A stretch of DNA of 64,000 nt from positions 208,252 to 272,251 of the forward strand of contig NZ_FPAC01000004.1 of the NCBI RefSeq assembly GCF_900116105.1. Direction: 5' to 3'. Of this stretch, positions 1 to 8,486 are shown piece after piece. The notes below the pieces were generated by a model. The model had not been told where the DNA came from and made no database searches. It worked only from the letters and a program-made list of their open reading frames with translations. The DNA comes from Paenibacillus sp. 453mf (lineage in GTDB: Bacteria > Bacillota > Bacilli > Paenibacillales > Paenibacillaceae). How positions within the stretch are numbered: the first letter of the stretch is position 1; each line of letters opens with the position of its first letter. The position numbers were made by a program, and so were the translations under genes.

Positions 1-413
1 CTCCAAATGGTACGCCTCTCGGCCTCGCCACCGATACGCTCCCAGGCCTGATCCAGTTCGTCAAGCGGCTCATGATGATAGGAGACCAGCAGCTTGGGAC
101 CAAGAAACAGATCTACCTCATGCGGCTTCTCCTCTTCCTGGCGGATCGCATGAAGCACCATGAATTGAATATCTTCATAGTAATCCAGCTTAGGGCGCTG
201 AAGCACATGCAGGCAATCTTCAATTGCCAGCGGATGAAATTGAAAATACTTATGCAGCAGCTGTGACTCCTGTTCTGTCGGGGCACTGAAATCCGTCCAT
301 ACAAAATCATAATCATCAAGACTTATATCAAGCAGATGTAACTCTTTGACCACTTTATGATCATGGGTTATTGCCATCGTCCGAATAATCGTGCACCACG
401 CCTTTCCATACAT
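1..413 (-). CDS. corA: CorA-family divalent cation transporter, 3' part missing (window edge)
   Basis: Only the N-terminal ~137 residues lie in the window; the gene runs off the left edge. The visible part is the cytoplasmic domain of a CorA Mg2+/Co2+ channel. It contains the stretch FHPLAIEDCL followed by RPKLDYYED and FMVLHAIR, a pattern typical of CorA N-domains. The membrane helices and the GMN filter would lie outside the window. The start is uncertain: ATG at 413 gives MYGKAWC then IIRTMAITHDHKVV; ATG at 377 gives MAITHDH. CorA proteins often begin near IRT, which favours the longer form, but neither start has a strong ribosome binding site. The promoter would lie in the spacer rich in DnaA-box-like sites. 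Confidence 0.82.
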   Translation of the reverse strand, partial: MYGKAWCTIIRTMAITHDHKVVKELHLLDISLDDYDFVWTDFSAPTEQESQLLHKYFQFHPLAIEDCLHVLQRPKLDYYEDIQFMVLHAIRQEEEKPHEVDLFLGPKLLVSYHHEPLDELDQAWERIGGEAERRTIW

Positions 414-518
414 ATCACCGACATCACGGAACAAAAAAGCCCTGCTTCCTCATCTTTTGTTCATTCACAAATCGTGAACGAGAGGTAAGCACGGACTGTA
501 TGATTTCAGCTGATTTAT

Positions 519-719
519 CTATCCACAAGTGGATAACTTTTTATATGAGATTTGTTATTCTTAGATGTCCCCATATTCACAGAGTTATAAACATTTTCCA
601 CATGAAACGAATGAAAAACCCGGCAAAAACGCGAAAATGAATCCACAGCTTCGCGATCGTCCGGGTTCTGTTCATTCTACATCTATTTTTGAAATTAAGA
701 GCTTAGAAAAATATCCACA
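519..719. promoter_or_regulatory. Cluster of DnaA-box-like 9-mers between pit and corA
   Basis: Compared with TTATCCACA, four 9-mers have a single mismatch: 519-527 (CTATCCACA, +), 528-536 (TTATCCACT, -), 594-602 (TTTTCCACA, +) and 711-719 (ATATCCACA, +). Two more have two mismatches: 573-581 and 639-647. The first two are back to back and form the palindrome TATCCAC-AA-GTGGATA. dnaA and dnaN are not adjacent, so this is not a standard oriC; it resembles the isolated DnaA-box clusters known in Bacillus. DnaA binding is inferred. Confidence 0.5.
617..667 (-). terminator. Terminator of the DUF47-pit operon
   Basis: Outer arms AACCCGG (617-623) and CCGGGTT (661-667) and inner arms CGCGAA (630-635) and TTCGCG (650-655) form a long stem with an internal bulge. 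Read on the minus strand, the stem ends in GGGTTTTT. It lies just after the pit stop codon. A DnaA-box-like 9-mer sits in the loop. Confidence 0.7.
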
Positions 720-1695
720 TAATAAGGCCGGCAAGAAAACCGGAAATCGGAATGGTAATAAACCAGGTTACTATGATGCGTCCTGCTAGCGACCATTTCA
801 CCGATTTGAAACGTTTAGCCGAACCTACACCAAGGATTGCAGATGTGATTGCATGCGTGGTGCTGACCGGAAGGTGCAGCAGCGTTGCGCCGAAGATGAC
901 GGATGCTGCTGAGAAATCCGCTGCAAAGCCGTTGATTGGTTCAATCTTGAATATTTTTGTACCCATTGTCTTGATAATTTTCCATCCGCCGACTGCCGTA
1001 CCTGCCGCCATCGCTGTAGCTGCCGCGATTTTGACCCACAGCGGAACGTCCATTGTATCCTGCACTTTCGCTGCAACGAGAGCGAAAGTAATAATCCCCA
1101 TCGCTTTCTGTGCATCGTTCGTACCGTGTGTGAAGGATTGGAGTGCAGCTGTAAAGATCTGCATGGTCCGAAAACCTTTGTTGACCGTATGTGGACTGCG
1201 CTTGGCAAAGATCCATTTCAGTAAGGTCATCACGACATAACCAATGACGAAGGCAATGATTGGAGAGAAGATCAAGCCTTTTACAATATCAGCAAACCCT
1301 GCCCAATTCAGCTCGCTTCTTTCACCGATAAATACGGCACCCGCAAGCGCACCAATCAGTGCATGGGATGAAGAAGACGGGAGCCCGAACCACCAGGTGA
1401 TCAGGTTCCAGGCAATCGCTGCAATAAGCGTCGCAATCACGATATTGATCCCGTTATCCAGCTTCGTGGGGTCAGCGACACTGCCCCCGATCGTTTTCGC
1501 AACCCCTGTAAACATCAGTGCACCCAGAAAGTTCATGCTGGCTGCAAGAATAATAGCTCGGCGCGGTGTCAGGGCTCTCGTCGATACCGATGTTGCAATG
1601 GCATTCGCCGTATCGTGGAACCCGTTAATGAAATCGAAGGCCAGCGCCAGGAAGATGACAATCCCTAATACCCATATAGTAGTTTCCATTTCCAT
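703..1695 (-). CDS. pit: Low-affinity inorganic phosphate transporter, PiT family
   Basis: This 330-residue membrane protein is a PiT-family (Na+- or H+-coupled) phosphate permease. Both family signatures are present: GFHDTANAIATSVSTR near residue 25 and THGTNDAQKAMG in the second half, the internal duplication expected of PiT. About ten hydrophobic segments span the protein. ATG at 1695 is preceded by AAGGAG at 10 nt, and this ribosome binding site overlaps the stop of the upstream DUF47 gene, so the two genes are co-transcribed and probably translationally coupled. The pair matches the B. subtilis ykaA-pit arrangement. A terminator follows directly. Confidence 0.93.
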   Translation of the reverse strand: MEMETTIWVLGIVIFLALAFDFINGFHDTANAIATSVSTRALTPRRAIILAASMNFLGALMFTGVAKTIGGSVADPTKLDNGINIVIATLIAAIAWNLITWWFGLPSSSSHALIGALAGAVFIGERSELNWAGFADIVKGLIFSPIIAFVIGYVVMTLLKWIFAKRSPHTVNKGFRTMQIFTAALQSFTHGTNDAQKAMGIITFALVAAKVQDTMDVPLWVKIAAATAMAAGTAVGGWKIIKTMGTKIFKIEPINGFAADFSAASVIFGATLLHLPVSTTHAITSAILGVGSAKRFKSVKWSLAGRIIVTWFITIPISGFLAGLIMWIFF

Positions 1696-1709
1696 AATCG
1701 ATGTGCTCC

Positions 1710-2327
1710 TTACGAGTTCCGCATGATGATCGATTCAAGACGGTTTGCAACATGCTCGCAAGCATCGGTTGTCGTCTCAAGACGCTCGTAGGTTTCTTTG
1801 CGTTTAATCAGCTCAATGGGATCCGTTACTGTGTCGAACAGGTTCTTGATGCAAATACGAAGAAGCTCGTCCCCTTGATTCTCTAGATCGTTCAAACGAA
1901 TCGTGTACTCGCGGATGGCGAGCAGCTTTTTCTGGGAGAGCAAATGTACAGCTTTTTGAATTTCGTAGGCAGACTCGCGGATAATTTCAGCAAACTGTAC
2001 AATATATTCATCCGGATCTGTCAGATTGTACATGTAGAAACGGGATGCGGTTGCTTCAATACCGTCCAGTACATCATCAAGCGTCGTAGCGAGCGCCATG
2101 ATATCGTCACGTTCGATAGGTGTAATAAACGTCTTGTTCAGCTCTTTGATAATTGTATGTGTGTAGTTATCGCACTCGGTCTCATACTTCTTCATTTGAT
2201 TCGTAAATTCGACCATGTTGTTCAGGCTTCCGGCATGCTGGGCAAAATAATCCGCAGCTTGTACAACCGTGTCCGCCATGCTTTCCAGTGACTCAAAAAA
2301 TATATCCTTCTTCTTCTTCAAAGCCAT
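1710..2327 (-). CDS. DUF47 / PhoU-like protein, partner of Pit
   Basis: This is a soluble helical protein of about 205 residues in the DUF47 (PhoU-related) family. The sequence MALKKKKDIFFESLESMADTV begins at ATG 2327, preceded by AAGGGGAT at good spacing; the open frame extends upstream to 2405 but lacks any signal there. The family is usually encoded next to PiT transporters and is thought to modulate their activity. Conserved acidic stretches such as ERDDIMALATTLDDVLDGIE, probable metal-binding positions in PhoU folds, are present. It is the first gene of a two-gene operon with pit. Confidence 0.88.
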   Translation of the reverse strand: MALKKKKDIFFESLESMADTVVQAADYFAQHAGSLNNMVEFTNQMKKYETECDNYTHTIIKELNKTFITPIERDDIMALATTLDDVLDGIEATASRFYMYNLTDPDEYIVQFAEIIRESAYEIQKAVHLLSQKKLLAIREYTIRLNDLENQGDELLRICIKNLFDTVTDPIELIKRKETYERLETTTDACEHVANRLESIIMRNS

Positions 2328-2357
2328 TCTTATATCCCCTTCACAGAAAAATTGCGT

Positions 2358-2387
2358 GAAATGTAATGTAATGAAATGAAATGACAA
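2358..2387 (-). promoter_or_regulatory. Possible promoter with five GWAAT repeats in its spacer
   Basis: Read on the minus strand, TTGTCA (2382-2387) and TACATT (2360-2365) are separated by 16 nt. Five tandem 5-bp units (GAAAT, GTAAT, GTAAT, GAAAT, GAAAT on the plus strand, 2358-2382) make up the spacer and -10 region. The -10 match is weak. This is the only promoter-like sequence I see before the DUF47-pit pair. Confidence 0.35.
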
Positions 2388-2614
2388 CATTTGATATCTT
2401 ATCATACTTTACACCGCGTTTACACAAAAAACGAACACTTTTCATCATTATCAATTTCCATCTTTATGTAGAGTGACCTGGTAGAGCCTCTATTATCCAG
2501 ATCACTCACAGAACTTCCATGCTTATCCTCGATATTCCTAGATATAACCATTACATCTGTAAAGAGAAACATAGCCAGATGATCATCGATATGCTCTAAC
2601 TCTGCCATATGCAC

Positions 2615-2673
2615 AAAAAAAAGCCTTTGCTTAAATTCGGCGGTGACTACGCCATGAACTCAAGCCAAAGGCT
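2615..2673 (-). terminator. Terminator after the metal-transport operon
   Basis: Arms AGCCTTTGCTT (2622-2632) and AAGCCAAAGGCT (2662-2673) enclose a second small hairpin, GGCG (2639-2642) with CGCC (2650-2653). On the minus strand the stem is followed by a run of eight T. It lies 40 nt after the P-type ATPase stop. The rest of the 2328-2714 spacer shows no convincing gene. Confidence 0.75.
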
Positions 2674-2714
2674 GCATATATGCCAAAATTAATTTTACTT
2701 GTAATGAAGCTGCG

Positions 2715-4619
2715 TCATGAATTCGCGTCTTGAATTCGCATCTTCAAGCTGCGTCTTGAAACCGAAGCTTTCTTGCGAATCAATCTCGCCGAATTCATCA
2801 CTACAAATAACGACGCAACATTATGGATCGCTGCTCCCATAACCGGATCGATCCACCCCGAGGCTGCCAGGAGAATACCAATGACATTAAATGCCACAGC
2901 AAAGATCCAGATGTTCTGCCTTACGATGAACATCGTTGAACGGCTAATTTGCATGACCTCCGGCAGCTTCTCAAGCCGGTCACCCATCAAGGCCACCTGT
3001 GAGGACTGGATCGCCAGATCTGTCCCTGCCGCTCCCATGGCAATGCCTACATCGGCTGCCGCAAGGGCAGGTGCATCATTAATGCCTTCACCGACCATGG
3101 CTACAACAAAACCCTCGCGCTGATAGCGGCGAATGACAGCCAGCTTGTCGTGAGGAAGCAGTCTGGCGTGAACATCGTCCAGCTTCAGCTCCCGCTGAAG
3201 TGATGCGGCTGCTCCTTCACTATCACCGGTTAGAAGCACGATCCGCGAAATACCGAGCTGTCGAATTCGGGCAAGTGCCTGATCCGCCTCATCCCGGACT
3301 TTATCCCCGATAATGAGACCTCCCGCCAGTTCTTCTTCTACTATAATGAGCAGGACGGTTTCGTGCGGATGCTGTGCCAGAAACTGCACAGCCGCCTCTG
3401 CGTCGGCACCATTGGCCCACTGCTCCATGAGACGCTCATTCCCCACTCGAACCCGCTTCCCGGACACGATTGCGCTGACACCCATGCCGACTTCCTGCTT
3501 GAAGTCCCTCGGCTCCTCTGCAAGCGTTAATCCGCTCTCAGCAGCGTATTCCCTTATCGCGAGCCCAATCGGATGCTCGGAATATCGTTCTGCCCCTTCC
3601 GCATAACATAGCAGCTCTGCTTCCGTGATCTTTCCAAATGATAAAATTTGCTTCAGCACCGGCTTGCCTTGGGTTAGCGTGCCGGTCTTGTCGAAGCAGA
3701 CCAGATCAACCCGGGACAATGCCTCCATGGCGCGTCCGCCCTTTACGAGCACACCACGCTTGGCAACGTTGCCTACACTGGCAACGACGGCGGTAGGCGT
3801 AGCGAGCACAAGCGCACAGGGACAGGCGATAACCAGCACGGTCATCGTACGTACCAGATCGTCCGTGAACAGCCAGGTTATTGCGGCCGTTCCTAGAATA
3901 ATCGGTGTAAAATAGCCGGCAATCCGGTCTGCGAGCCTTTGCATGGGGCCCTTCGTTTCCTGTGCATCCAGCACTGAGGCAATAATTCGGCCCATCGTTG
4001 TTTCTTCTCCGGTTTTTGCCACCTTGATCTCAATCGAGCCAAACTCGGCAACCGTGCCTTGGTATACCTGGCTGCCAGCGGCTTTGTCCTGCGGCATCGG
4101 CTCTCCCGTCAGTGCGGCTTCACTGATGGAAGCAGAGCCTCTCGTAACGGTTCCATCGGCAGGTATGCGTTCTCCCGGCCTCACTAACACCCGGTCATCA
4201 GGGACAAGCTCCGAGGTAGACACCCGGATCCATGCTCCGCCTCGCCACACAGAGGCTTCCTCTGGCACAAGAGCTAGCAGCTCCTCAAACGACTGCCGGG
4301 TCCGGTGCAGCGTAATTTCCTCAAGCAGCTCGCCAATGAGCATCATCAGCGCCACAAGCGCGGCAGCTTTGTAAAATCCGAGGTAGGCACAGCCGGCCAT
4401 CGTAATCACGACCAGGGTGCCTGCGGTCAGCCTGTGGGTATCCAGCACAGCCAGAAGTGCGCGGTAAGCAATAACGCCGCCTCCAAGCAGCATTGCATAG
4501 AATGCGGGCGGAAAGCCCGCGACATCGTCCAGCATCGGGATATACGAGACGAGCAAAGCGAGCCCAACAGACAGCGGCAGAAACCATATGTACGCATTTC
4601 TCAGCTGCACTGTGTTCAT
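2715..4619 (-). CDS. P1B-type heavy-metal translocating ATPase
   Basis: A 634-residue ATP-driven metal pump. The order of domains is regular: membrane helices near residues 10-100, actuator TGEP near 171, the transmembrane metal site CPC at 266-268, the phosphorylation site DKTGTLT at 310, the SEHP motif of P1B pumps, and a hinge that reads GEGINDAP instead of the usual GDGxNDxP. It has no N-terminal CxxC or heavy-metal-associated domain, as in the B. subtilis zinc ATPase ZosA. The metal and direction cannot be told from sequence. ATG 4619 overlaps the stop of the upstream gene (ATGA) and follows GGGAG, so it is preferred over the longer frame starting at 4637. It is the last gene of the operon. 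Confidence 0.9.
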   Translation of the reverse strand: MNTVQLRNAYIWFLPLSVGLALLVSYIPMLDDVAGFPPAFYAMLLGGGVIAYRALLAVLDTHRLTAGTLVVITMAGCAYLGFYKAAALVALMMLIGELLEEITLHRTRQSFEELLALVPEEASVWRGGAWIRVSTSELVPDDRVLVRPGERIPADGTVTRGSASISEAALTGEPMPQDKAAGSQVYQGTVAEFGSIEIKVAKTGEETTMGRIIASVLDAQETKGPMQRLADRIAGYFTPIILGTAAITWLFTDDLVRTMTVLVIACPCALVLATPTAVVASVGNVAKRGVLVKGGRAMEALSRVDLVCFDKTGTLTQGKPVLKQILSFGKITEAELLCYAEGAERYSEHPIGLAIREYAAESGLTLAEEPRDFKQEVGMGVSAIVSGKRVRVGNERLMEQWANGADAEAAVQFLAQHPHETVLLIIVEEELAGGLIIGDKVRDEADQALARIRQLGISRIVLLTGDSEGAAASLQRELKLDDVHARLLPHDKLAVIRRYQREGFVVAMVGEGINDAPALAAADVGIAMGAAGTDLAIQSSQVALMGDRLEKLPEVMQISRSTMFIVRQNIWIFAVAFNVIGILLAASGWIDPVMGAAIHNVASLFVVMNSARLIRKKASVSRRSLKMRIQDANS

Positions 4620-4867
4620 AGCTGACTGAACTCCCAAATGACATAGGCCGTTAAACCGGCGATAACCACGAATGCCGAAATGAGCTTATGACGCGTATTT
4701 GCACGTTCTTTTCTCTGCTGCCGCTGCTCCGAGTCCCGGGAATCATAGCTGTCGTCCTCATCCGGGTCTGGGCCTCCTAACGGTATGTATCTCCCGCCGT
4801 TTTGTTTCCGGTTATGATGGTGGCTGGTCAGTATCCCGTGATAGCCTTCATGCATAACGACTTCCAT
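4616..4867 (-). CDS. Small His-rich single-span membrane protein
   Basis: This 83-residue protein is not recognised. The N-terminal third is histidine rich (MHEGYHGILTSHHH), the middle is highly charged with many D, S and R residues, and one membrane helix (LISAFVVIAGLTAYVIW) ends the protein. The stop overlaps the start of the P1B ATPase by ATGA, so the two are probably translated together. Position and histidines suggest a metal-handling accessory of the pump or importer; this is inference. AGGAG lies 12 nt before the ATG. Confidence 0.65.
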   Translation of the reverse strand: MEVVMHEGYHGILTSHHHNRKQNGGRYIPLGGPDPDEDDSYDSRDSEQRQQRKERANTRHKLISAFVVIAGLTAYVIWEFSQL

Positions 4868-4931
4868 CGTATAGACACGCTCCTCTATTAATCACTTGGA
4901 AGGCCTCAAGCGGAATGTCAGCCTCCATAGG

Positions 4932-5129
4932 CTAAGCCATAAAGTTCTGCTGGTCCTTCCCTTCTACTGTTTCTGCAATTTCAGCCTGTGCGGCGTTTCC
5001 CTGAATTGCTTCGGATTCATCCGGCTTCACCGTTTGACCCGGACGCGGCTTGATGTCTTCACAGGATGTATGTCCGGCCAGAAGGGTGTAAGCTGCGGCA
5101 ATTGCTGCTGCTCTCATCCATTTCTTCAT
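4932..5129 (-). CDS. Small exported protein in the metal-transport operon
   Basis: A 65-residue protein with a positively charged start (MKKWMRAAAIAAAYTLLAGH), reading as a short signal peptide or membrane anchor, followed by a hydrophilic, acidic tail. No lipobox with the normal consensus is visible, although a cysteine follows at residue 23. The function is unknown. It starts 19 nt after the upstream ABC ATPase and has a weak GGTGAG site before the ATG. Being between the importer and the pump genes, it may be an extracytoplasmic metal-related factor. Confidence 0.55.
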   Translation of the reverse strand: MKKWMRAAAIAAAYTLLAGHTSCEDIKPRPGQTVKPDESEAIQGNAAQAEIAETVEGKDQQNFMA

Positions 5130-5148
5130 CTCAGCTCACCGCCGATTC

Positions 5149-5757
5149 TTATTTTTGATAGGTTGTAAAATCGATCACCCTTGTACAGATTCGATTCAAG
5201 AGATGATGGTCATGGCTGACAATCACAAGCCCCATCTCCCGCTTCTCTGCCAAGTCAAGCACCGCCTTCCATATTCGGGCCTGTGTAATGGCATCGAGCA
5301 TCGTTGTCATCTCATCTGCTATGAAAAACCTGGTCTCTGGCGCCAAAGCGCGGGCAATGCAGATTCGTTGCAGCTCTCCGCCCGAGAGCTCAGCCGGCCA
5401 CCTCTCCAGCCAATCTGGATGAATATCGAGGGCTGCAAGCAGCTCCTCGTCCGGCTCCCAGCCCTCGTTCAATATCTGGCGCACCTTCCATCGTGGATTT
5501 ACAGCCCGTTCAGGATGCTGGAATATCAGCTGGATCGGTCTGTAACCAATGCTGGGCAGCGGTTGACCGTCCAACAGCACCTTGCCCTCAAATTCCTTGT
5601 CATAGCCTGACATAATCCGGCATAAGGTGGATTTCCCACAGCCGCTCGGTCCTAACAATCCTACGGCCTCCCCTTGTTTTACCTGCATATTTGCTTCACG
5701 GAACAGCCACTGCTCCCTGCCATACCGCTTGCTTACGTTGTGAGCTTCAAGCTCCAT
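5149..5757 (-). CDS. ABC transporter ATPase, nickel/peptide type (NikE/DppF-like)
   Basis: A 202-residue cytoplasmic ATPase, short for the family because it lacks the C-terminal oligopeptide-transporter extension. Walker A is GPSGCGKST near residue 36, the signature is LSGGELQRICIARAL, and Walker B is FFIADEMTTMLD, where the usual DEPT reads DEMT. H-loop SHDHHLL is present. It is the second ATPase of the five-part importer encoded upstream. AAGGTGAG precedes the ATG. The 60-nt gap before it holds no other gene. Confidence 0.87.
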   Translation of the reverse strand: MELEAHNVSKRYGREQWLFREANMQVKQGEAVGLLGPSGCGKSTLCRIMSGYDKEFEGKVLLDGQPLPSIGYRPIQLIFQHPERAVNPRWKVRQILNEGWEPDEELLAALDIHPDWLERWPAELSGGELQRICIARALAPETRFFIADEMTTMLDAITQARIWKAVLDLAEKREMGLVIVSHDHHLLNRICTRVIDFTTYQK

Positions 5758-5817
5758 AAGGGCTTCTCACCTTCCCTTGGGTAATGTTCGCCCTCATCTG
5801 ACTTGCCTCGGCAGTTG

Positions 5818-6657
5818 TCATATCGGCTTCTCTTCTTCTCTTGCCGCGGCTGCCATGGCATGATCAACCACATCAGGCACCGCAAAATCATTCTGAGGCA
5901 GTGCCTGCCATAATGCCTGTGAATACGGATGACGGAGACGCTCGCCCTTCCCTGTAAAATCAGCAGCCTCTGCCATTTCCAGTATCGTCCCGGAATAGAA
6001 GACAGCTACCCGGTCTGCGATGGACATAGCCGCTTCCAAATCATGCGTGATAAAAATAACAGCAGTTCCCGTATCCGCGAACTGCCTGAACATATTCAGC
6101 GTCTCCTGTACGACCGCCTCATCCAGCCCCGGCGTGGGCTCATCGGCAATGAGCAGTCTGGCGCCGCTGACCGATGCAATGGATACAAGCACACGCCGGG
6201 CCATCCCACCAGACAGCTGAAATGGGTACCGCTTCGCAGCCTTCGGACCGAGCCTCATTTTTTGAAAGGCTTTAATCTGCTCTTCGACAGGGTCTCCGAC
6301 CCGTACGGCTTGCCTGACCTGCATGCCAACTCTCATTAACGGATCAAGAAAGTCAACGGATTGTGGGACAAGTGCGATTTCTCTGCCTCTCAGCTTCTTC
6401 ATCAATTTCGGAGTTAGGGGCTGACCATCGAAGATCAGATTCCCACTCCATTTTGCATTGCTCGGCAGAATGCCAAGTATGGCGTGAGCCAGCAGGCTTT
6501 TGCCTGAACCGCTTGCTCCAACGACGGCAACAATCTCGCCGGGATGTACGGTCAAGGATAAGCTGCGGATTACCGATCTATCCATCTGCCTCAGACCCTT
6601 GTCATACCGGGTAAATGAAATATTCAAATCATCGATTTCCAATAAAGATGTTGTCAT
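5818..6657 (-). CDS. ABC transporter ATPase, nickel/peptide type (NikD/DppD-like)
   Basis: A 279-residue ATPase with Walker A GASGSGKS near residue 49, signature LSGGMARRVLVSIASV, Walker B LLIADEPTPGLD and H-loop FITHDLEA. The C-terminal stretch (RLRHPYSQALWQALP) matches the extension of oligopeptide/nickel importer ATPases. It would pair with the shorter ATPase encoded next to energise the two permeases. It begins 12 nt after the NikC-like permease stop, in the middle of the operon. Confidence 0.9.
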   Translation of the reverse strand: MTTSLLEIDDLNISFTRYDKGLRQMDRSVIRSLSLTVHPGEIVAVVGASGSGKSLLAHAILGILPSNAKWSGNLIFDGQPLTPKLMKKLRGREIALVPQSVDFLDPLMRVGMQVRQAVRVGDPVEEQIKAFQKMRLGPKAAKRYPFQLSGGMARRVLVSIASVSGARLLIADEPTPGLDEAVVQETLNMFRQFADTGTAVIFITHDLEAAMSIADRVAVFYSGTILEMAEAADFTGKGERLRHPYSQALWQALPQNDFAVPDVVDHAMAAAAREEEKPI

Positions 6658-6669
6658 GGGTTCTCCCTT

Positions 6670-7497
6670 CTACTCCTGCGAACGATGCGGACTGATCAGC
6701 GCATGCAGGTTCTCAGCCAGCACATCAAAAGCACGCACGACAATGAGCAGGCATAGTCCCGGGAAAAACGCCAGCCACCACATGCCTGTGGACAAGTACC
6801 TCATCGATTCCGACAAAATGATACCGATTGCCGGCTGATGTGGTGAGAGGCCCATGCCGAGGAAAGTAATAGATGCCTCATGCAGAATGGCGTGCGGGAA
6901 TAGCAGCAGCGTCCCAACAATAAACTGGGGCAGTAGATGCGGCAGCAGATGCCTTGTCGCAATCCACCATTTGGATCTGCCCATCTGCTCGGATACAAGC
7001 ACGAACTCGCTTGTTTGCAAATACATCATTTCCGCACGAATTAGACGGGCAAGGCTCGGCCAATGAGTCAGGCCCACGGCAATAATGACTCCCTTGACGC
7101 CGCCGCCCATGACAAACGCGACCAGTATAAGCAGAACCAGATGAGGTACACTCAGGAACAGGTCAATCAGCCACGTAATGATCCGGTCGACGGTTCTGCC
7201 AAGGGAAGCGGCCATTAGTCCAAGCACAGCGGCAATCATTCCGCTTGCCAGTGCCGCCGTTAAGCCGACGCCAAGACTTAGGACAAGCCCTTTCATCGTT
7301 CTAGCGAGCATATCGCGCCCGAGCCAGTCTGTTCCGAACGGATGTGCAAGAGATGGAGCCTGATTCCGCTCGGTCAAATGAGTCTCCAGCAGCGAGCTGC
7401 TCTGCAAGAGAGCAAGCAGTATCGGAATAACCAGCAGAACAAACGCAATGGCCGAATAGATCAGCGTTCTCGTTCTGCGATTCAGTATGGTCATCAT
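6670..7497 (-). CDS. ABC transporter permease, nickel/peptide type (NikC/DppC-like)
   Basis: A 275-residue permease of the binding-protein-dependent family. An N-terminal membrane segment is followed by HPFGTDWLGRDMLARTMKG, a hallmark of DppC/NikC proteins, then about five further helices. The EAA-like coupling loop appears around the LIRAEMMYLQTSEFVLVSEQMG region. The ATG overlaps the stop of the NikB-like gene (ATGATGA), and GAGGG lies 9 nt upstream, so the two permeases are translationally coupled. Confidence 0.9.
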   Translation of the reverse strand: MMTILNRRTRTLIYSAIAFVLLVIPILLALLQSSSLLETHLTERNQAPSLAHPFGTDWLGRDMLARTMKGLVLSLGVGLTAALASGMIAAVLGLMAASLGRTVDRIITWLIDLFLSVPHLVLLILVAFVMGGGVKGVIIAVGLTHWPSLARLIRAEMMYLQTSEFVLVSEQMGRSKWWIATRHLLPHLLPQFIVGTLLLFPHAILHEASITFLGMGLSPHQPAIGIILSESMRYLSTGMWWLAFFPGLCLLIVVRAFDVLAENLHALISPHRSQE

Positions 7498-8483
7498 ATC
7501 GATTGTCCCTCCCTGATCCGCGGGTCAATCCAGCGGTAAACGAGCTCGGATATGAGATTGCCTGTGAAGACGAACAGCGTGCTGAATAGCACAATGCCCA
7601 TCAATAACGGAACATCGCCGCGCGTGCTCGCTTCCACCGTCGCTTGTCCCAGTCCGGGGTAGGAAAATACCTGCTCGACCAATACCGCGCCGCCAAACAG
7701 CTCGCTGAAGGAGGCGAACTGCAGCGTTACCGCGGGCAGGAGAATGTTGCGAAGGCCATGCCGGCGGAACAAGACGAAGCCTTCCTCTCCTCTTGCCTTC
7801 GCAAACAGTACATATTCACTTTCCAGCACCTCGACCAGCTTCTCTCGGGTATGCAGAGCAATATTCGATATCCCGACAATGCTGAGTGTGATTGCGGGCA
7901 GGATCATATGGCGCACCCGGTCCAGCCAGGTAACCTCTGCCGCTTCAACACCTGCAGGAACACCAAGACCAACTGGAAAGACTGGAATCCATACCGTAAA
8001 CAAAATGAGCAGCAGCAGACCCGCCCAGAACGTCGGTGTAGAGGAGAGGCCATAGCAATACCACTTGATGATGCGGTCAATCCAGGTTCCCTGCTTCATC
8101 GCTGCCAGAGCCCCCGCTGCAAACCCGATAATTCCGGACAGCACCCAAGCTGCAAGCATAAGCGCCAGAGAGCTCTTAAACCGGTCAGCGATGACATCCA
8201 TTACGGGTTCACGGTGAATCATTGAAGTCCCCAAGTCGCCTTGTACAAGCGCATGGCCCCATGCTAGAAACCGCTCTACAGGAGGGTCATTCAGCCCCCA
8301 GTATTCAGCAATCGCTGCACGCTGCTCGCTACTAACACGGAGCATATCTGCTCCAATATAAGCCTGCGTCGGATCAATGGGGGAATGGCTGATTAATATG
8401 AAAGTAATGACGCTTACGGCTGCAAGCAAGAGGATAAGCTTAAAGAACTGCCGTACCACAAATTTAACGGTCACCGTCGCCAT
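7494..8483 (-). CDS. ABC transporter permease, nickel/peptide type (NikB/DppB-like)
   Basis: A 329-residue permease of the DppB/NikB type: one N-terminal helix, a large external loop (SPIDPTQAYIGADMLRVSSEQ, then YWGLNDPPVERFLAW), and a five-helix core. The conserved loop with ESEYVLFAKARGEEG, the EAA-like contact with the ATPases, is clear. The start is three nucleotides after the stop of the solute-binding lipoprotein, with AAGGAA as ribosome binding site. It forms the heteromeric channel with the next gene product. Confidence 0.9.
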   Translation of the reverse strand: MATVTVKFVVRQFFKLILLLAAVSVITFILISHSPIDPTQAYIGADMLRVSSEQRAAIAEYWGLNDPPVERFLAWGHALVQGDLGTSMIHREPVMDVIADRFKSSLALMLAAWVLSGIIGFAAGALAAMKQGTWIDRIIKWYCYGLSSTPTFWAGLLLLILFTVWIPVFPVGLGVPAGVEAAEVTWLDRVRHMILPAITLSIVGISNIALHTREKLVEVLESEYVLFAKARGEEGFVLFRRHGLRNILLPAVTLQFASFSELFGGAVLVEQVFSYPGLGQATVEASTRGDVPLLMGIVLFSTLFVFTGNLISELVYRWIDPRIREGQSI

Positions 8484-8486
8484 CTG

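Noticed and set aside
2420..2614. 64-codon minus-strand frame between the metal ATPase and the DUF47 gene
   Set aside because: It begins at the end of the operon terminator and has no ribosome binding site; it shares ATGATCATCTGGCTAT with the terminator at 10333-10378, which I take as chance.
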